Source: Darksidea phi
Taxonomy: Eukaryota > Ascomycota > Dothideomycetes > Pleosporales > Lentitheciaceae
Length of the DNA: 64,000 nucleotides
Reading direction: 5' to 3'
Assembly (NCBI GenBank): GCA_030770425.1
Contig: JASJFT010000025.1
Span: 270,512 to 334,511, forward strand
A program made the position numbers and the translations under genes. The notes under the pieces are model-generated. The model made no database searches, was not told the DNA's origin, and saw only the letters and a list, made by a program, of their open reading frames with translations. Shown one piece after another: positions 21,775 through 32,322 of this stretch. Each line of letters starts with the position of its first letter. Positions within the stretch are counted from its first letter, which is position 1.

Positions 21775-22535
21775 TAGTGTAATCTGGATCTGAAGACCAC
21801 CCGGGATCACAAGCTACTGGCATCGACTTCTCCTCGATGTTGCTTCCACCAATCGATCACAAAGCTCGACACGAAGCGGCTGAGAAGACCCCCGCCTCAT
21901 CCTCGCACGTCCTTGGTTCGCAAACTACTCAATCCTCTAAAGACATAGAATCATGGTCTTAAATGGCGCATTCACGAAAGACGAAGTACCCTCTCCCGCT
22001 CTGCCTAAGCATTGGAGTGTATCTTCCGGAGCTGCGAGCCGCTCAATTCACATCCGTTCATGTTCAAAAGCGATATCGACGCCGGTGGTACGCGTGCTGC
22101 GGAGGGACAGTGGCGCATGTTACTCTTATCCTCTATTACTGAGCTATATAATGTGGGCCGGCGGCAATTTACCTGCAAGCGTCATTTTCGGAGAGCCATC
22201 TCGAAAATAAAGGGGCGGTATGAGAAGTGATCCACAATACCTCTTCTAGAGTATCTTCGTCGTCAATATCGCGAGGAACGTTATTCCTGGACAGGCGCGA
22301 CTACTGCGAAGAGAACACGAGAACGATGGCACGCGAAGAAATAAGAATTGGAGACGTTATCTATTTGTATTCTGGATTTCAGGTCTAGAAGGTAGATATC
22401 GCTTCACCGAGAATCACATCTAGCAAGTCCCTAACGCTAGGCCTACTAAGTGCTCCGATTCAGCAACGAGCCGCCGAATACCGTGCTCCAATTCACGAGA
22501 GGCCACGTACGTCAAGGAGCATAAGGCTATCTCAT
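21775..22535. other. Intergenic
   Basis: An ATG at 21953 opens a short frame, and another frame (reading SCEPLNSHPFMFKSDID) overlaps it at about 22020-22230. Neither has splice or family support. The last 300 bases are AT-richer and hold the 3' region of the gene ending at 22536. Confidence 0.35.
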
Positions 22536-24497
22536 TTAATCGGACCTGTGCTTCTTCTCCGGACGGTCTTTGTCGGCTGGAGAGAACTTCCGCTTGGCTC
22601 CCCCACTGGATCCGGGAAGATCCAGGGAAAGTGCGATTGCTACCTGCTCCTCGTTGTCGTCGATATCGTGTCCCTGTAAGGCTGTGCCCGTTCCAGGGGA
22701 GGCAGCGACGACGCCTGTGTCGGGTGGTTGCTGGCCTTGGCCGGAGCCGAACAGCAATGGCGAGTTCTGAGTTGCACTAGTTGTCGTCGACAGGCTCGAT
22801 GTCGTAATCTGCTGTGGCAGCCAGACTTGCCCCTCACGGCCTGGTGGAAGATGCCATATACTGCCTCGATACCTAAATGAGTGGACACCATTTCGATCAA
22901 GGGTGTTTGGATTAATTTGCGTGAAGAGGCGGTCGTGATTGCGGGCTTCGTGGTTGAGATATTCGAGGATGTGCGTACGGGGATCATTACGACCAATCCG
23001 CCCATCTGCAAACTCGAAGGACCGCCCATAATACCAGGGAAAGAGGTAATATGCGCCAGCCTCGATCTCACTGACGTCCGCTATACGATCAGCACGCGTC
23101 AAGAGCACAAGAGCAAGAAGCTGCGGTAAAGTGACGTCGGGCCTCGTGTCCCTTGACCAAGGCCCAAAAATTCGGTCGAACAAGGGAGATCTGAAGCGCT
23201 GAAGTTCGTTTTCGAAAGGTTCAGATAAGCCAGGGGCCATACCCACGGCCCGGAGGCCTGGGAAGGTGGCATGGATCCAGGGCTGGACCCAGAACGAGAA
23301 GAGCGCCTGATCCGCAGAGGACGCGGACAACCAGTCGCGAGGGAGACTCTGTTGGCGTGAAGCGAATGCCGTGTCTCGACTCTGCCTTTCTTGCTCTTCT
23401 TGTTGTTGCTGCTGCTGTCTCCGCAGCATCTCTTCCTCTTGTCTCCTTCGACGCACCCATCCCTGTAATGGTGCTGCTGCCAGTCGTTGGTCGAAGTTAT
23501 ACTGGTATTGTGCTTCGTCATTGGTTACCGGTGCGCCTCTTGGTGATGAGTTTGGCTCTGTCATAGAGATCTCTATGCGGTGGTTGGTGGAAGCTCTAGT
23601 CTGTTGACTATGGGAAGAGATGTCGAAGAGATTCTCTTGGCTGTACTGCCTATCCGCATATGTCCGAGCAACACCATTGGAAATTGACGGCCCTGGCATT
23701 GCCTGTCCGGTTGAAGGCGCCTCTAATCGTGGAAATTGCTCGCTTCTCCGACTTTGTAAACCGCTAATGAAGGAGTCGCCTGAAGGTTGCGTTTGGCGCC
23801 ACCGCGGAAACCTCGAGAAGGAGTGGTGGTACACCGGGTAATTTCCAGTAGGCAGTCCATCAGGGGGACGTCCTTCGGCGAAGGGCGTACCAATCTCAGA
23901 AGCCATGGAGTCGGCCCGACCTTCCCCGTTACGATTTCCTATCGTGCTATTAGTACCTGGCTTCACTTATCGTGCAGGAGCTTGTTCTTACCAAGAGCCT
24001 CAGCCTCCAACCGAGCAGCAAAAGCTCGAAATAAGGTATCTCTAACAGCCCATAGGGAGCGCACCTCTTCTTCTGTCGGACCCTCGAGGGCAGCGGCGGC
24101 CTGCATCTGTTAATTGTTTGTTCATTACTGCACAGCAGCTGTAGGCGCTCACCTCTTCCGATGGGCGAGGACTCGCAGACGCTATCAGCGTTGATGTCGG
24201 CGTCATATGCGTCTCGACAGCGCTGCGAGATAGAGCCGAAGCTACAAGCTGGTCCTGGGTGGGCGTAGATGGCCTAGGTATGTATACAGACGGCGTCGGC
24301 GCCAGCGCTTGGAGAAGGGACGTCACCGTCGCTGTCGCGTACTGGTTTATCGTAACTAGTACATCGAGTTCAGGATTTGACGCGCTATACCGGCGAGACG
24401 AAGCTAGCGGCGAGAGGAGATTACTAAAGAGTATAAGTAGGATAAGTAGTGTGGCTGCCATTAAGCCTGTACGATCGAACGTCCGTTTCGGCGCCAT
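22536..24497 (-). CDS. Membrane-anchored winged-helix (forkhead-like) protein
   Basis: Exons 24153-24497, 23992-24106 and 22536-23938 (introns 46 and 53 nt) give 620 residues. The N-terminus MAPKRTFDRTGLMAATLLILLILFSNLL has one hydrophobic segment at about residues 12-27. A Ser/Thr/Pro-rich linker follows, then a helical segment (PTEEEVRSLWAVRDTLFRAFAARLEAEAL). A glutamine-rich coil is at about 320-340. At about 420-512 there is a forkhead-like fold: TLPQLLALVLLTRADR, SEIEAGAYYLFPWYYG, THILEYLNHEARNHD, and the wing FRYRGSIWHLPPGREG. The C-terminus is basic (KRKFSPADKDRPEKKHRSD), resembling a nuclear signal. A membrane segment together with a winged helix is odd; processing or nuclear-envelope location is a possibility only. 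The same fold occurs in the gene at 3686-5205. The first exon and promoter are duplicated in inverted orientation at 24727-25025. Confidence 0.65.
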
Positions 24498-24562
24498 GTT
24501 GAGTGGAGCTATTGTACGATTGTTTGCTATATTGCGCAAGCAGGCTCTGTGCGGATTCGGAA
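24261..24562 (-). repeat. Inverted duplication, intact arm
   Basis: This arm covers the promoter and most of the first exon of the gene at 22536-24497. Reverse-complemented, it matches 24727-25025 almost base for base: in the ~220 bases downstream of gacgttcg I count about seven substitutions, all transitions, plus a 2-base deletion. Confidence 0.85.
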
Positions 24563-24726
24563 GCGAGGAAAAGCAAAGCTGTGTAACATCTCAGTGACAG
24601 CTTCGGCGACGGCACTGGGATGAACGCTGGCCAGACAACGAGCGGAGGTGAATTTCTGTACAGCGTGGAGGCTCAGAAAATTTCACTTTGCTCGGAGGCC
24701 CTCTTCTCTTCCGTAGGTTCTCGTAT

Positions 24727-25025
24727 ACCAAATCCGTACAGAGTCTGCTTGTATAATATAGTAAACGATAGTACAATAGATCTACTCGATATGGTGTCTA
24801 AAACTGACGTTCGATCGTACAGGCTTAATGGCGGCTATACTACTTATCCTACTTATACTCTTTAGTAATCTCTTCTCACCGCTAGCTTCGTCTCGCCGGT
24901 ATAGCGTCAAATCCTGAACTCGATGTACTAGTTACGATAAACCAGTACGCGACAGCGACGGCGACGTCCCTTCTCCAAGCGCTGGCGCCGACGCCGTCTG
25001 TATACATACCTAGGCCATCTGCGCC
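24727..25025 (+). repeat. Inverted duplication, mutated arm (RIP-like)
   Basis: A copy of the promoter, start codon (24791) and first exon of the adjacent gene, facing away from it. Relative to the coding arm it shows clustered C-to-T and G-to-A changes (for example cacagagcctgc to tacagagtctgc, and gcaatatagcaaac to ataatatagtaaac), an extra base just after the ATG and a 2-base deletion later, so it cannot encode the protein. The homology ends at about 25025. The pattern is that of repeat-induced point mutation. Confidence 0.85.
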
Positions 25026-25652
25026 AGCTTCGTCTCGGCGAATGGTCTCTCTCTATGGACGAACTATCGCGGACCGGCTACGTACAAGTATCAGTTGGCT
25101 ACTGGTCAGGAGAACGCTGTGTTTGCTAAACGGTATCGCCTAAAGCCAGCGGAACTCTATGAACGGCGTGTATTAGGCCAACGGGCGTGGAGCGACCTTT
25201 TGGGCTTAAATAGCGACAAATCCCATAGCTCGTCGGAAAATTCTTATTCAGCAAAATATCTCAGGTTCGTGTCACTCAAGATTACGTGGGGGTGTCGATG
25301 CGATGAAAGCTCTGGTGGGATCTCGGAAAAAGGTAACCTCCACACCCCGACAAATTTGATTTGTGCTCCGCCTTGACATCATCGGCCTTAAAGAACAACT
25401 GCTGGAAGAAAATCTGCCATCCTTTCCGATCCGAAGATTATAATCTATACAGCGTCTGCTGTCAATATTAGGCAACCAAGTGAGCAATAAAGAAGCTGCA
25501 GGTCATCATTGCAGGGTGGGATAACATATAGAATGCGATGCAAAACTCCGAACGTTGTGACAGATCAGTACATAGAAAGTTGCAAAGCTAGCTCGAATAT
25601 GGGGAGGACTTTGAATATGATTATCCTATAAAGAACCGGCGAACTTCGTGGT
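25026..25652. other. Intergenic
   Basis: Between the mutated duplication arm and the stop codon of the 1667-residue gene. I see no gene; the composition is mildly AT-rich. Confidence 0.4.
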
Positions 25653-28600
25653 CTACTTCTTCGTTACTCTTCCCGTCTTTACGGCAGTCTTGGCCTTTGC
25701 TGCGGTCTTAGTAACAGGCTTCACACCCTTCTTCGTTGCAGCCTTAGGTCGAGGTTTGGTTGCTTTGTTCACGTCCTTTTTAGTCACAACAACCTCTTCA
25801 CCATCTCCATCTTCCGGATTGCCTTCCTCGGCCCTTTTCTTCTCCGAACTCCCCAGATCTTGCATCAACTTCTCAACCTCAGACTTTCTCTTTCTCATCA
25901 ACCTTGACGGCGGCTTCACGGCAGCCTTCTTCATACCCGCTGGCTTAGTCAACTTAATGCCCTTCTTCGCTACTGTTTTGGTCGTATTCTTCAAGCTCTT
26001 ATCAGACACCAAGGCTCCCTTCTTTGCCCCTCCACTACTCTTGCCGTCTTCCTGGTCCGTCACTTTACGAATACTTCCCCTTGCCTTTCCCTTGCTAACA
26101 ATACTCTCTATAGCCCTTAGGGAAAGCTGGCAGGCCTGGCCTCTCCTCGTCGTCTGAACCTTACCGATCTTATCGCTCAACTCGCTAACATCTAGTGGTG
26201 TACCATTGCTGTCTTCATCTGTATCGCTGCACTTAGTTCTGCTGAGTAGGCCGGTGGCTGGTGTGTTGGGCGGCACGATAGGCCGTGTATCAGAGAAAGG
26301 GATGTCGTAAGAGGCTTTGCGTTTAGCTGCACCCACACCGATCGGAAGCGGTGAGGCTTTTACTTTCCCCTTTAATTTAGAGCTAGCGTTGCTTGAGATA
26401 GAAGGGCGACCTGAAGGGTAAACACGGCCAGGAGAGGGTGTGGGGGCTGAGGACCTGCGTCCTCTACCGTTGGCATTCCAACTTTCAGCCAGACTTGCTT
26501 TACCTTTCTTTGACACTTTTGAGCTCACTGGTCTCTCCTTACTCGTTCTCACCGTCTTCGGACTTGACGCTTTCGATGAGGACGATGTCGGTGGGTCAAG
26601 AAAGTCAGCAATGGAGTTTATAGATGACGCTGAAGTCGATGGTGTGCTACACGATTTTGACCATCTTCTTGTAGGAGCGATGACGAGCGGCTCCACAAAC
26701 GGCAGTTCCAGAATCGTAGTCATCTCCATCTTAGCTGCAGCGGTCCGACTTGCTTTGAGCTCTGCCGCTGCCGCACTCTTCTTAGACTCGAGGGCGGTTT
26801 TGACGGAAGTGGGGACCTTGCTAGCTTTTGGATCCTTCTTCGGGGAGTAACTTGCTGATGGTACAGGCTCCTTTGCTTTGGATACTGTTCTAGTCTTGCC
26901 TCTAGTGGTTTTGGATTTCGTTTTTGTTGGAGCAGCAAAGGGGTTGCCCGTCAGCACATCGGAAGTGTGGTCTTTGAAGAGATGGTCATCCATGAAGGCG
27001 ATGTAGTCGGAGCCTGAAGAACAGCGTCTACTGAGAGCTTTCGAGGATGCGCTAGATGTCTTCCGTTGCTTCGACATCGATGAGACTCGTGAGCCTAAGC
27101 TTGAAGCCCCCGTTGACTTTGAAACAACGGTATCCTTCCTCATTCCCTTCGGCTTGTTAATGACATCTAGCCCAGGCCGCTTCAGTGCAGTATGTCTACG
27201 TGCATCACTAGTGGAGGATACGCTCGACACTGTAGAATCCCGATGCGGTCCTTCTACATCATCGATGGGTGTCAATTCCCTAAGCGCTTTTGGTGTAATC
27301 TTCGTCTTCGGGCCCTTAGTTTTTCTGCGCTTAGTCGGCCGCTCGTCCGCCATGAAAGGGGACGGGAGCGCATCCTGATCGAGAAAAGTAAGATCAGATG
27401 GTTTTTTGCGCTTCGTTGACATAGACAAGCGAGACGCCAAAGAAGATGGTGTTGAGGGTGAAGCGTCCCGATACGAAGGGTCTTGAGGTCTACTACGCTT
27501 TGTATAGATGGCGGCGAGCTCGTAGGACGAAGCGCTCGACGGCTCATTCACATACGCGTACTCGTCCTCATCAACAGCCTTTCGCTTCCCCTTACTCTTG
27601 GCGATACTTCTACTGCTTCTCCTCTCCAAAGCCTTGTTCTGCTTTCTTTTTCCCTTCCTTGTATCCTTCTTCGGCCCTCTCCTCCCCGTATGAAATTCTA
27701 AACTTTCAAAACTGCTCCTACTGGTCCTGCTTGGCTCCCATCCCGCATCCGGATGTCCTGGCGGGTACGTCACAAGCCTTGGCAAATGCGGACTCGGAAT
27801 GTGCTCTGAGCCGCTCATACTATGCCGTTTCGGGTTCCAAGCCCCATCTGGATGGTCGCCTGGAAGGCGCCCAGGACGCTTACCGAGGTGCAATCCAGGA
27901 CTTGTACAGTGGGTGGAGGAAGATGAGGGATCTTGATAGTTTGCTTCAGGGGCGGTGGCGGGTTTGTGGGGGTGATACTTTTTCGATCGTGTGTTTCGGC
28001 CAGAGTTAGGTGAGGTGTCGATCTTGAGGGCTGATTTACGAGGTGCCTCGGTGAGTGCGATAGGAGAGCGTAAACTGCTGCGTCGGGGGCTGACTGTCGC
28101 TATGGAGCTCACATCCGCGTCCACACCAGTATCTTCACCTCCAAAATCGTTGTACCCAATCCTCCTCTCCACCGTGATGGGCGAGAAATGTACCTTTGAT
28201 AGCTTACGCGGTCTCGTCTGCACCACCTTCTCTTTCCCTCTCCCACTCCCGCTCGCTTCCCTCTTTGTCTTCGGTACAGCAGCCAATGCGTTAATGCCTG
28301 AAGAAATACCTGAAGACTTCCTTCTAGTGTTTCTCCCCACTCCTTCATCAACGTCATGGCAAAAGATATGGGCAGCTCTTATCTCACTCGTCCAGCCCGC
28401 CCAAACCATACCACAAAACGGACACACCTCATTCGCACTATTTGCATGCGTCTCATAGTGAGCGCGCCACTCGTCAAAAGTGAGCCCATTCAGAGACGTC
28501 AAGCAAAAGGCACAACGACCCGGAACCTCGTCGAAACTGCTACGACGACGCTCGTTCATAAGGTTGAAGAGATTGTGCTTGAGCTCAGCGACGGGCATCG

Positions 28601-30656
28601 AATCGATGGTGCTGAGGAGCGCGGTTTCCTCTTCAACGTGTTGCATGAAGCGCTCTTCCCAAGCTTTGCGCTCAGCTCTGCGCTTGAATGGCGTGTCTGA
28701 CTGTGGAGAAGTCTGAGCCGGGACACGAAGTGGGCTGCTAGGAGAACTCAGGTTGTCCATCCAAGCGAAAACCTCGCTGCCTTTACGATGCAGCGCTTGA
28801 GGTTCCGTTGGTGTACCCAGCGACCCCAAGGGCTCGTCTTGATCTAGCTTTTGTTCTGGCACATCTATTGTGACCCAATAAGCGGCATCGTCTCTGGTCC
28901 AATGCTCATCACCCTGGATCGGCTCCACAGGCCTCTGTGAACTCGGAACTTCAACAGCGGCGAACTTCTCCGCCAAACTCGTAGTTTGAGGAGGCGGGCC
29001 AACCGGCGGAGAAGTTGGAAGGCGGCCGGCCGGGAACTCTCTGACGAGTCGGGAGATGAGCAGCATCCACTCTCGCTCTTTTCCCTCCCTAAGCCACTTG
29101 TCGCGCAGGACGTACATTGTGTTTGCCCATCCGTGATGATATAGATCTCTTTCAATAGTCCAAAGTGCTACTCTGTACTTAGAACCCTTTGGCGGCGACG
29201 CTGCAACTGAAAACTTGTGTGGAACGGGCGTTCTTTTCTGTTTGACTTGGAGGTGCTTCTTTGGTGCTGCAATAGCGCTTACAGGCTCAATATTTTGCTG
29301 GGAAAGCGTCAGGTGTGGTTGCATGATTGCGTTTACTTGATGTACATCAAGCGCAGGTTCATGCTCCGTCTTGACCCAAGCTGGGTTCGGGATAGTAGGA
29401 TCCTCCCACTCTTCGGGATCAGACCAGAAGAAATAGTGCGGCAGACTCATATTCTGGAAGCGAATGTAAAACAAGTTCCTCGGACTTGTCTTCACTTCAT
29501 CGTTGTCATCGTCCAGCAGTGGATAATTCAGATAGCTCGGCACATAGCAGATTGGAGGCCGATACTCAGATACACGATAAATATCGAGCATCTTCTCCCT
29601 CTGATCCTTTAGTCTCTGTTGTGCCTTCTCCTTCGGTTCGGCTTTTGACCTGGTATCTTTTTTCTTCCTCCACTTTGCGTACACACTGGCGAGGTCGGCC
29701 TTGGACTTACGCGGCGGAAGATGAAAGTACATCCTACCATTCCACCATTGTACTTGCGTACGCGTAGCCCAGTCTGTTCCCCTTTCGATGATAGCGTTAC
29801 GGAGAGGTTTGACGAGCACGCCGTTGCGGGCGCAGTCTTTAGTGTGTTCGGAGAGACTAGGAACGAAATCTGGGCCTACTTCTTCTGGCATCGCCCGTCC
29901 TGATAGCTCGAGCCTTTCGCCAGTTTTGGTGGTCATGACATCCATGACTGCGTAAGGTAATTTCTTTGGGAGTAACTCCGGGAGAGCTTCTTCCCGGATA
30001 CGACCGGAAGCCGAGAAGGGCGACAGTGGGGGTTCGTCCGGCGGCGCATCTTCATATTGCCATTCAAAGATTCTCAGTTTCTGGGTTGGGACGATCGGAG
30101 CGAGGGAAGAAGGTGTGGTCGTGTTCGTAGTACTACTCTCATACTCGTCGCCGTCATCGCTAAGAATTTGTCCGGCTCCGACATTGCCGTCTAAAGGACT
30201 CTCATCTTCGTCCTCGGACAAACCACTCACATCCTGGGCCACTGGCCTGCTCATATCTCCTTCTCTTGCCCTTTGCTCTTTCTCCTCCCGCAACCTCCGC
30301 TGCTCCTCAAGTTGCTTTTGCTTTTTCTCCTCCAACTGCTTCCTCTTTTTGTAAGCTTCTGTATTTGCCCTCTTTACGATCATCGCATCATGTCTATCTT
30401 TTTCGGCAAGCACCTTTGCCATCTCCCTTTTGGGCATATCTTTTACCCAAAGCCGACGTTCTCTGACGGCAGTCAATAGCTCCCGGTAATTCTTGTTGTC
30501 CCAGTGTGTATTAGTCCGATCAGTGTCCTTGACGCGATGCGTGCCACCACGTCGGTGTGGTGCCGCTTGGGGCGCTAACCGTCGTCGCGCTTTTTCTTCC
30601 TCATCCTCTGATACGTAGAGTTCTGGATGCTTGACCTTCGGTTTTCCTTTCGGCAT
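25653..30656 (-). CDS. Large disordered basic nuclear-type protein with zinc-finger-like pair
   Basis: A single 5-kb exon encodes 1667 residues. The N-terminus (KPKVKHPELYVSEDEEEKARRRLAP) leads into a charged coiled coil (RKQLEEKKQKQLEEQRRLREEKEQRAR) at about residues 100-130. Folded-looking aromatic regions follow at about 200-560 (RIFEWQYEDAPPDEPPLSP, NLFYIRFQNMSLPHYFFWSD, LWTIERDLYHHGWANTMYVL). Around 705-760 is a cysteine/histidine cluster, CAFCLTSLNGLTFDEWRAHYETH then CPFCGMVWAGW...H, resembling paired C2H2 fingers. The remaining half is Ser/Lys/Pro-rich and disordered, and the last 90 residues are Lys/Ala-rich like a linker-histone tail (KTAAKAKTAVKTGRVTKK). I recognise no named family. 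A chromatin- or RNA-associated role is inference from composition. The start codon (30656) is the first ATG. Confidence 0.8.
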   Translation of the reverse strand: MPKGKPKVKHPELYVSEDEEEKARRRLAPQAAPHRRGGTHRVKDTDRTNTHWDNKNYRELLTAVRERRLWVKDMPKREMAKVLAEKDRHDAMIVKRANTEAYKKRKQLEEKKQKQLEEQRRLREEKEQRAREGDMSRPVAQDVSGLSEDEDESPLDGNVGAGQILSDDGDEYESSTTNTTTPSSLAPIVPTQKLRIFEWQYEDAPPDEPPLSPFSASGRIREEALPELLPKKLPYAVMDVMTTKTGERLELSGRAMPEEVGPDFVPSLSEHTKDCARNGVLVKPLRNAIIERGTDWATRTQVQWWNGRMYFHLPPRKSKADLASVYAKWRKKKDTRSKAEPKEKAQQRLKDQREKMLDIYRVSEYRPPICYVPSYLNYPLLDDDNDEVKTSPRNLFYIRFQNMSLPHYFFWSDPEEWEDPTIPNPAWVKTEHEPALDVHQVNAIMQPHLTLSQQNIEPVSAIAAPKKHLQVKQKRTPVPHKFSVAASPPKGSKYRVALWTIERDLYHHGWANTMYVLRDKWLREGKEREWMLLISRLVREFPAGRLPTSPPVGPPPQTTSLAEKFAAVEVPSSQRPVEPIQGDEHWTRDDAAYWVTIDVPEQKLDQDEPLGSLGTPTEPQALHRKGSEVFAWMDNLSSPSSPLRVPAQTSPQSDTPFKRRAERKAWEERFMQHVEEETALLSTIDSMPVAELKHNLFNLMNERRRSSFDEVPGRCAFCLTSLNGLTFDEWRAHYETHANSANEVCPFCGMVWAGWTSEIRAAHIFCHDVDEGVGRNTRRKSSGISSGINALAAVPKTKREASGSGRGKEKVVQTRPRKLSKVHFSPITVERRIGYNDFGGEDTGVDADVSSIATVSPRRSSLRSPIALTEAPRKSALKIDTSPNSGRNTRSKKYHPHKPATAPEANYQDPSSSSTHCTSPGLHLGKRPGRLPGDHPDGAWNPKRHSMSGSEHIPSPHLPRLVTYPPGHPDAGWEPSRTSRSSFESLEFHTGRRGPKKDTRKGKRKQNKALERRSSRSIAKSKGKRKAVDEDEYAYVNEPSSASSYELAAIYTKRSRPQDPSYRDASPSTPSSLASRLSMSTKRKKPSDLTFLDQDALPSPFMADERPTKRRKTKGPKTKITPKALRELTPIDDVEGPHRDSTVSSVSSTSDARRHTALKRPGLDVINKPKGMRKDTVVSKSTGASSLGSRVSSMSKQRKTSSASSKALSRRCSSGSDYIAFMDDHLFKDHTSDVLTGNPFAAPTKTKSKTTRGKTRTVSKAKEPVPSASYSPKKDPKASKVPTSVKTALESKKSAAAAELKASRTAAAKMEMTTILELPFVEPLVIAPTRRWSKSCSTPSTSASSINSIADFLDPPTSSSSKASSPKTVRTSKERPVSSKVSKKGKASLAESWNANGRGRRSSAPTPSPGRVYPSGRPSISSNASSKLKGKVKASPLPIGVGAAKRKASYDIPFSDTRPIVPPNTPATGLLSRTKCSDTDEDSNGTPLDVSELSDKIGKVQTTRRGQACQLSLRAIESIVSKGKARGSIRKVTDQEDGKSSGGAKKGALVSDKSLKNTTKTVAKKGIKLTKPAGMKKAAVKPPSRLMRKRKSEVEKLMQDLGSSEKKRAEEGNPEDGDGEEVVVTKKDVNKATKPRPKAATKKGVKPVTKTAAKAKTAVKTGRVTKK

Positions 30657-31092
30657 GTTGGTGAGGCTTGAGATGACTCGAATACACGAAGTGAGTGAGA
30701 GTCAGAGCTCGAAAACTTGTGTAAAATGCTTTGATAGGAGACAGCGATGTCTGGCAGAAGATGTGTCAATTGGGTGAGGCTCACGTCAGGGAAACGAAAT
30801 TGTAGGACGAAAAGAGGTGAATGTGTTGTTGTTCCATTTGAGTGCGGAGCACTTTTCTTTGTCGCGCCGCATCTGGAAGATTATATAAGTTTTAAGACGT
30901 TCTGGGTTGCAAGCGTAACTTCTTTGTCAAGGGGTTCAATGCATGAAGTGGTACAAGGCTCATCAAGCGTCCAAAATTCTAGTGCGCCTCAAAAAAATAG
31001 TAACTGAATCATTGAACCGCAAAACCTAGGGTATCCCGCTGGAAGATGTTAGAGGAGATTGACCTGATGACTGGAATAATTGAGACGTCTGC
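30657..31092. other. Promoter of the large disordered-protein gene
   Basis: 436 bases between that start codon and the stop codon of the glutaminyl cyclase gene. TATA-like sequence attatataag occurs near 30880. I see no gene. Confidence 0.4.
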
Positions 31093-32322
31093 TTACAATT
31101 CCGATTTCTCAGTAACCTCCTCTCTCTTTCCTGACTTCACATCAAAGAAACCTTCTAGACCCATCCATTCGGCTGTAAATGCAGTCACCAACCTGGTCCA
31201 ATCCTCCACTGTGTCCATGTCTAGGTGCTCCCCGTCATCGGTAATGTCATGCCAGACACGCGGGAACGGTGTAGGGATCATGTGCAAAATCTCGACTCCG
31301 CGCAACATAAAGGGAACGTGGTCGTCCTCGATGAAGCCGCCTCTGAATGAGTTATGGCCCTTTTCGGCCTCCGGCAAGAAGTACGGCTCTTTGCGCTTCT
31401 TCTTGTCCTCCCGCTTCGCCATCTTCGCAGCGTGGTTTGGCGAGGACTTGAACAGACCGTGCTCCCGTAGCCGGTGCTCGATTGTCGCCATGTTCTTGTA
31501 AGCCCAGTGTGTAGTCTTGAAGTATGACGGTACGGTAGGCCCTGCAGAACCGAGCAGGTCGAGTAAGAGGAAGAGGTCTATCGAGTCGAGCGGAGTAGCG
31601 TACAAGGACGACGCGGGATGATAGGCGAACTCCCAGTCTTCGGCGAGGGCTCTACAACATGCCGTCAGTTCCTATCACAGGCGCTCAGTTCAAGCTTCTA
31701 CATACCGTGCCCCGTACAGACTGTCTGTGCTTGTCCAGCTCTTGAACGCTTCCTCTCCGTCGAGCAACAGTATTTGCACACCCTGCTTTTCCTCCAAGGC
31801 ATCCGTCCCGTCTGCCGCCATAGCTGCCCACTTCTTCGTCAATGCCTTGTCTATACTTCGGGCAGTATGCAAAATGATAGCGCATGGTACCGCGCTATCA
31901 ACCGCTCCGATGAATCCCTCTGGCGTGTATTTGCTGTCGTAATGGGCGACCAGCGCCAACCGTCCCACGTCCCCCACCTTGGCATTCGGCGGATCTCGCG
32001 TCGCAATTAGGTTTACGAAGGGGACTTCCTTTCCGTTGCTGACCGGCGTCGTCGATGAGGAGTTGTGGAGCTCGATTCTCCATTCCGGCAGCTGGGTATT
32101 GAAGAAGTCGAGGAAGTGCTGGAGCACGGCGGTGCTCCCTTCTGTGCCTGATACTCGTGGGCGTAGTATGGGCGCTAGAATCTTGCCCGTCTTGATGTCA
32201 AACTCATCGCCGGGACTGGGGAAGCTCTTAAGAGTGTCATCGCTAATAGTGCTGTAAGATGTTCCAAGAGAGAGGAGCGAAAGCAGCGACAGCAGCGACA
32301 GCAGCGCTGGAATGGAAACCAT
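31093..32322 (-). CDS. Secreted glutaminyl-peptide cyclotransferase (M28 fold)
   Basis: Exons 31706-32322 and 31093-31651 around a 54-nt intron give 391 residues. A signal peptide is present (MVSIPALLSLLSLLSLLSLGTS), its leucine/serine run encoded by a short agcgac-type DNA repeat near 32275-32310. The M28-like zinc site is visible: LALVAHYDSKYTPEGFIGAVDSAVP (first His and bridging Asp), LLLDGEEAF (Glu pair), and the C-terminal HMIPTPFPRVWHDITDDGEHLD (last His). The SAVPCAIIL segment and the final WTRLVTAFTAEWMGL match animal and fungal glutaminyl cyclases. The enzyme converts N-terminal Gln or Glu to pyroglutamate on secreted peptides. An aminopeptidase function is less likely because the residue pattern follows the cyclase branch. 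Confidence 0.88.

Noticed and set aside
21265..21777. 170-codon plus-strand open frame
   Set aside because: The opposite strand has a properly spliced coding frame with GC-rich third positions; the plus frame is its shadow.
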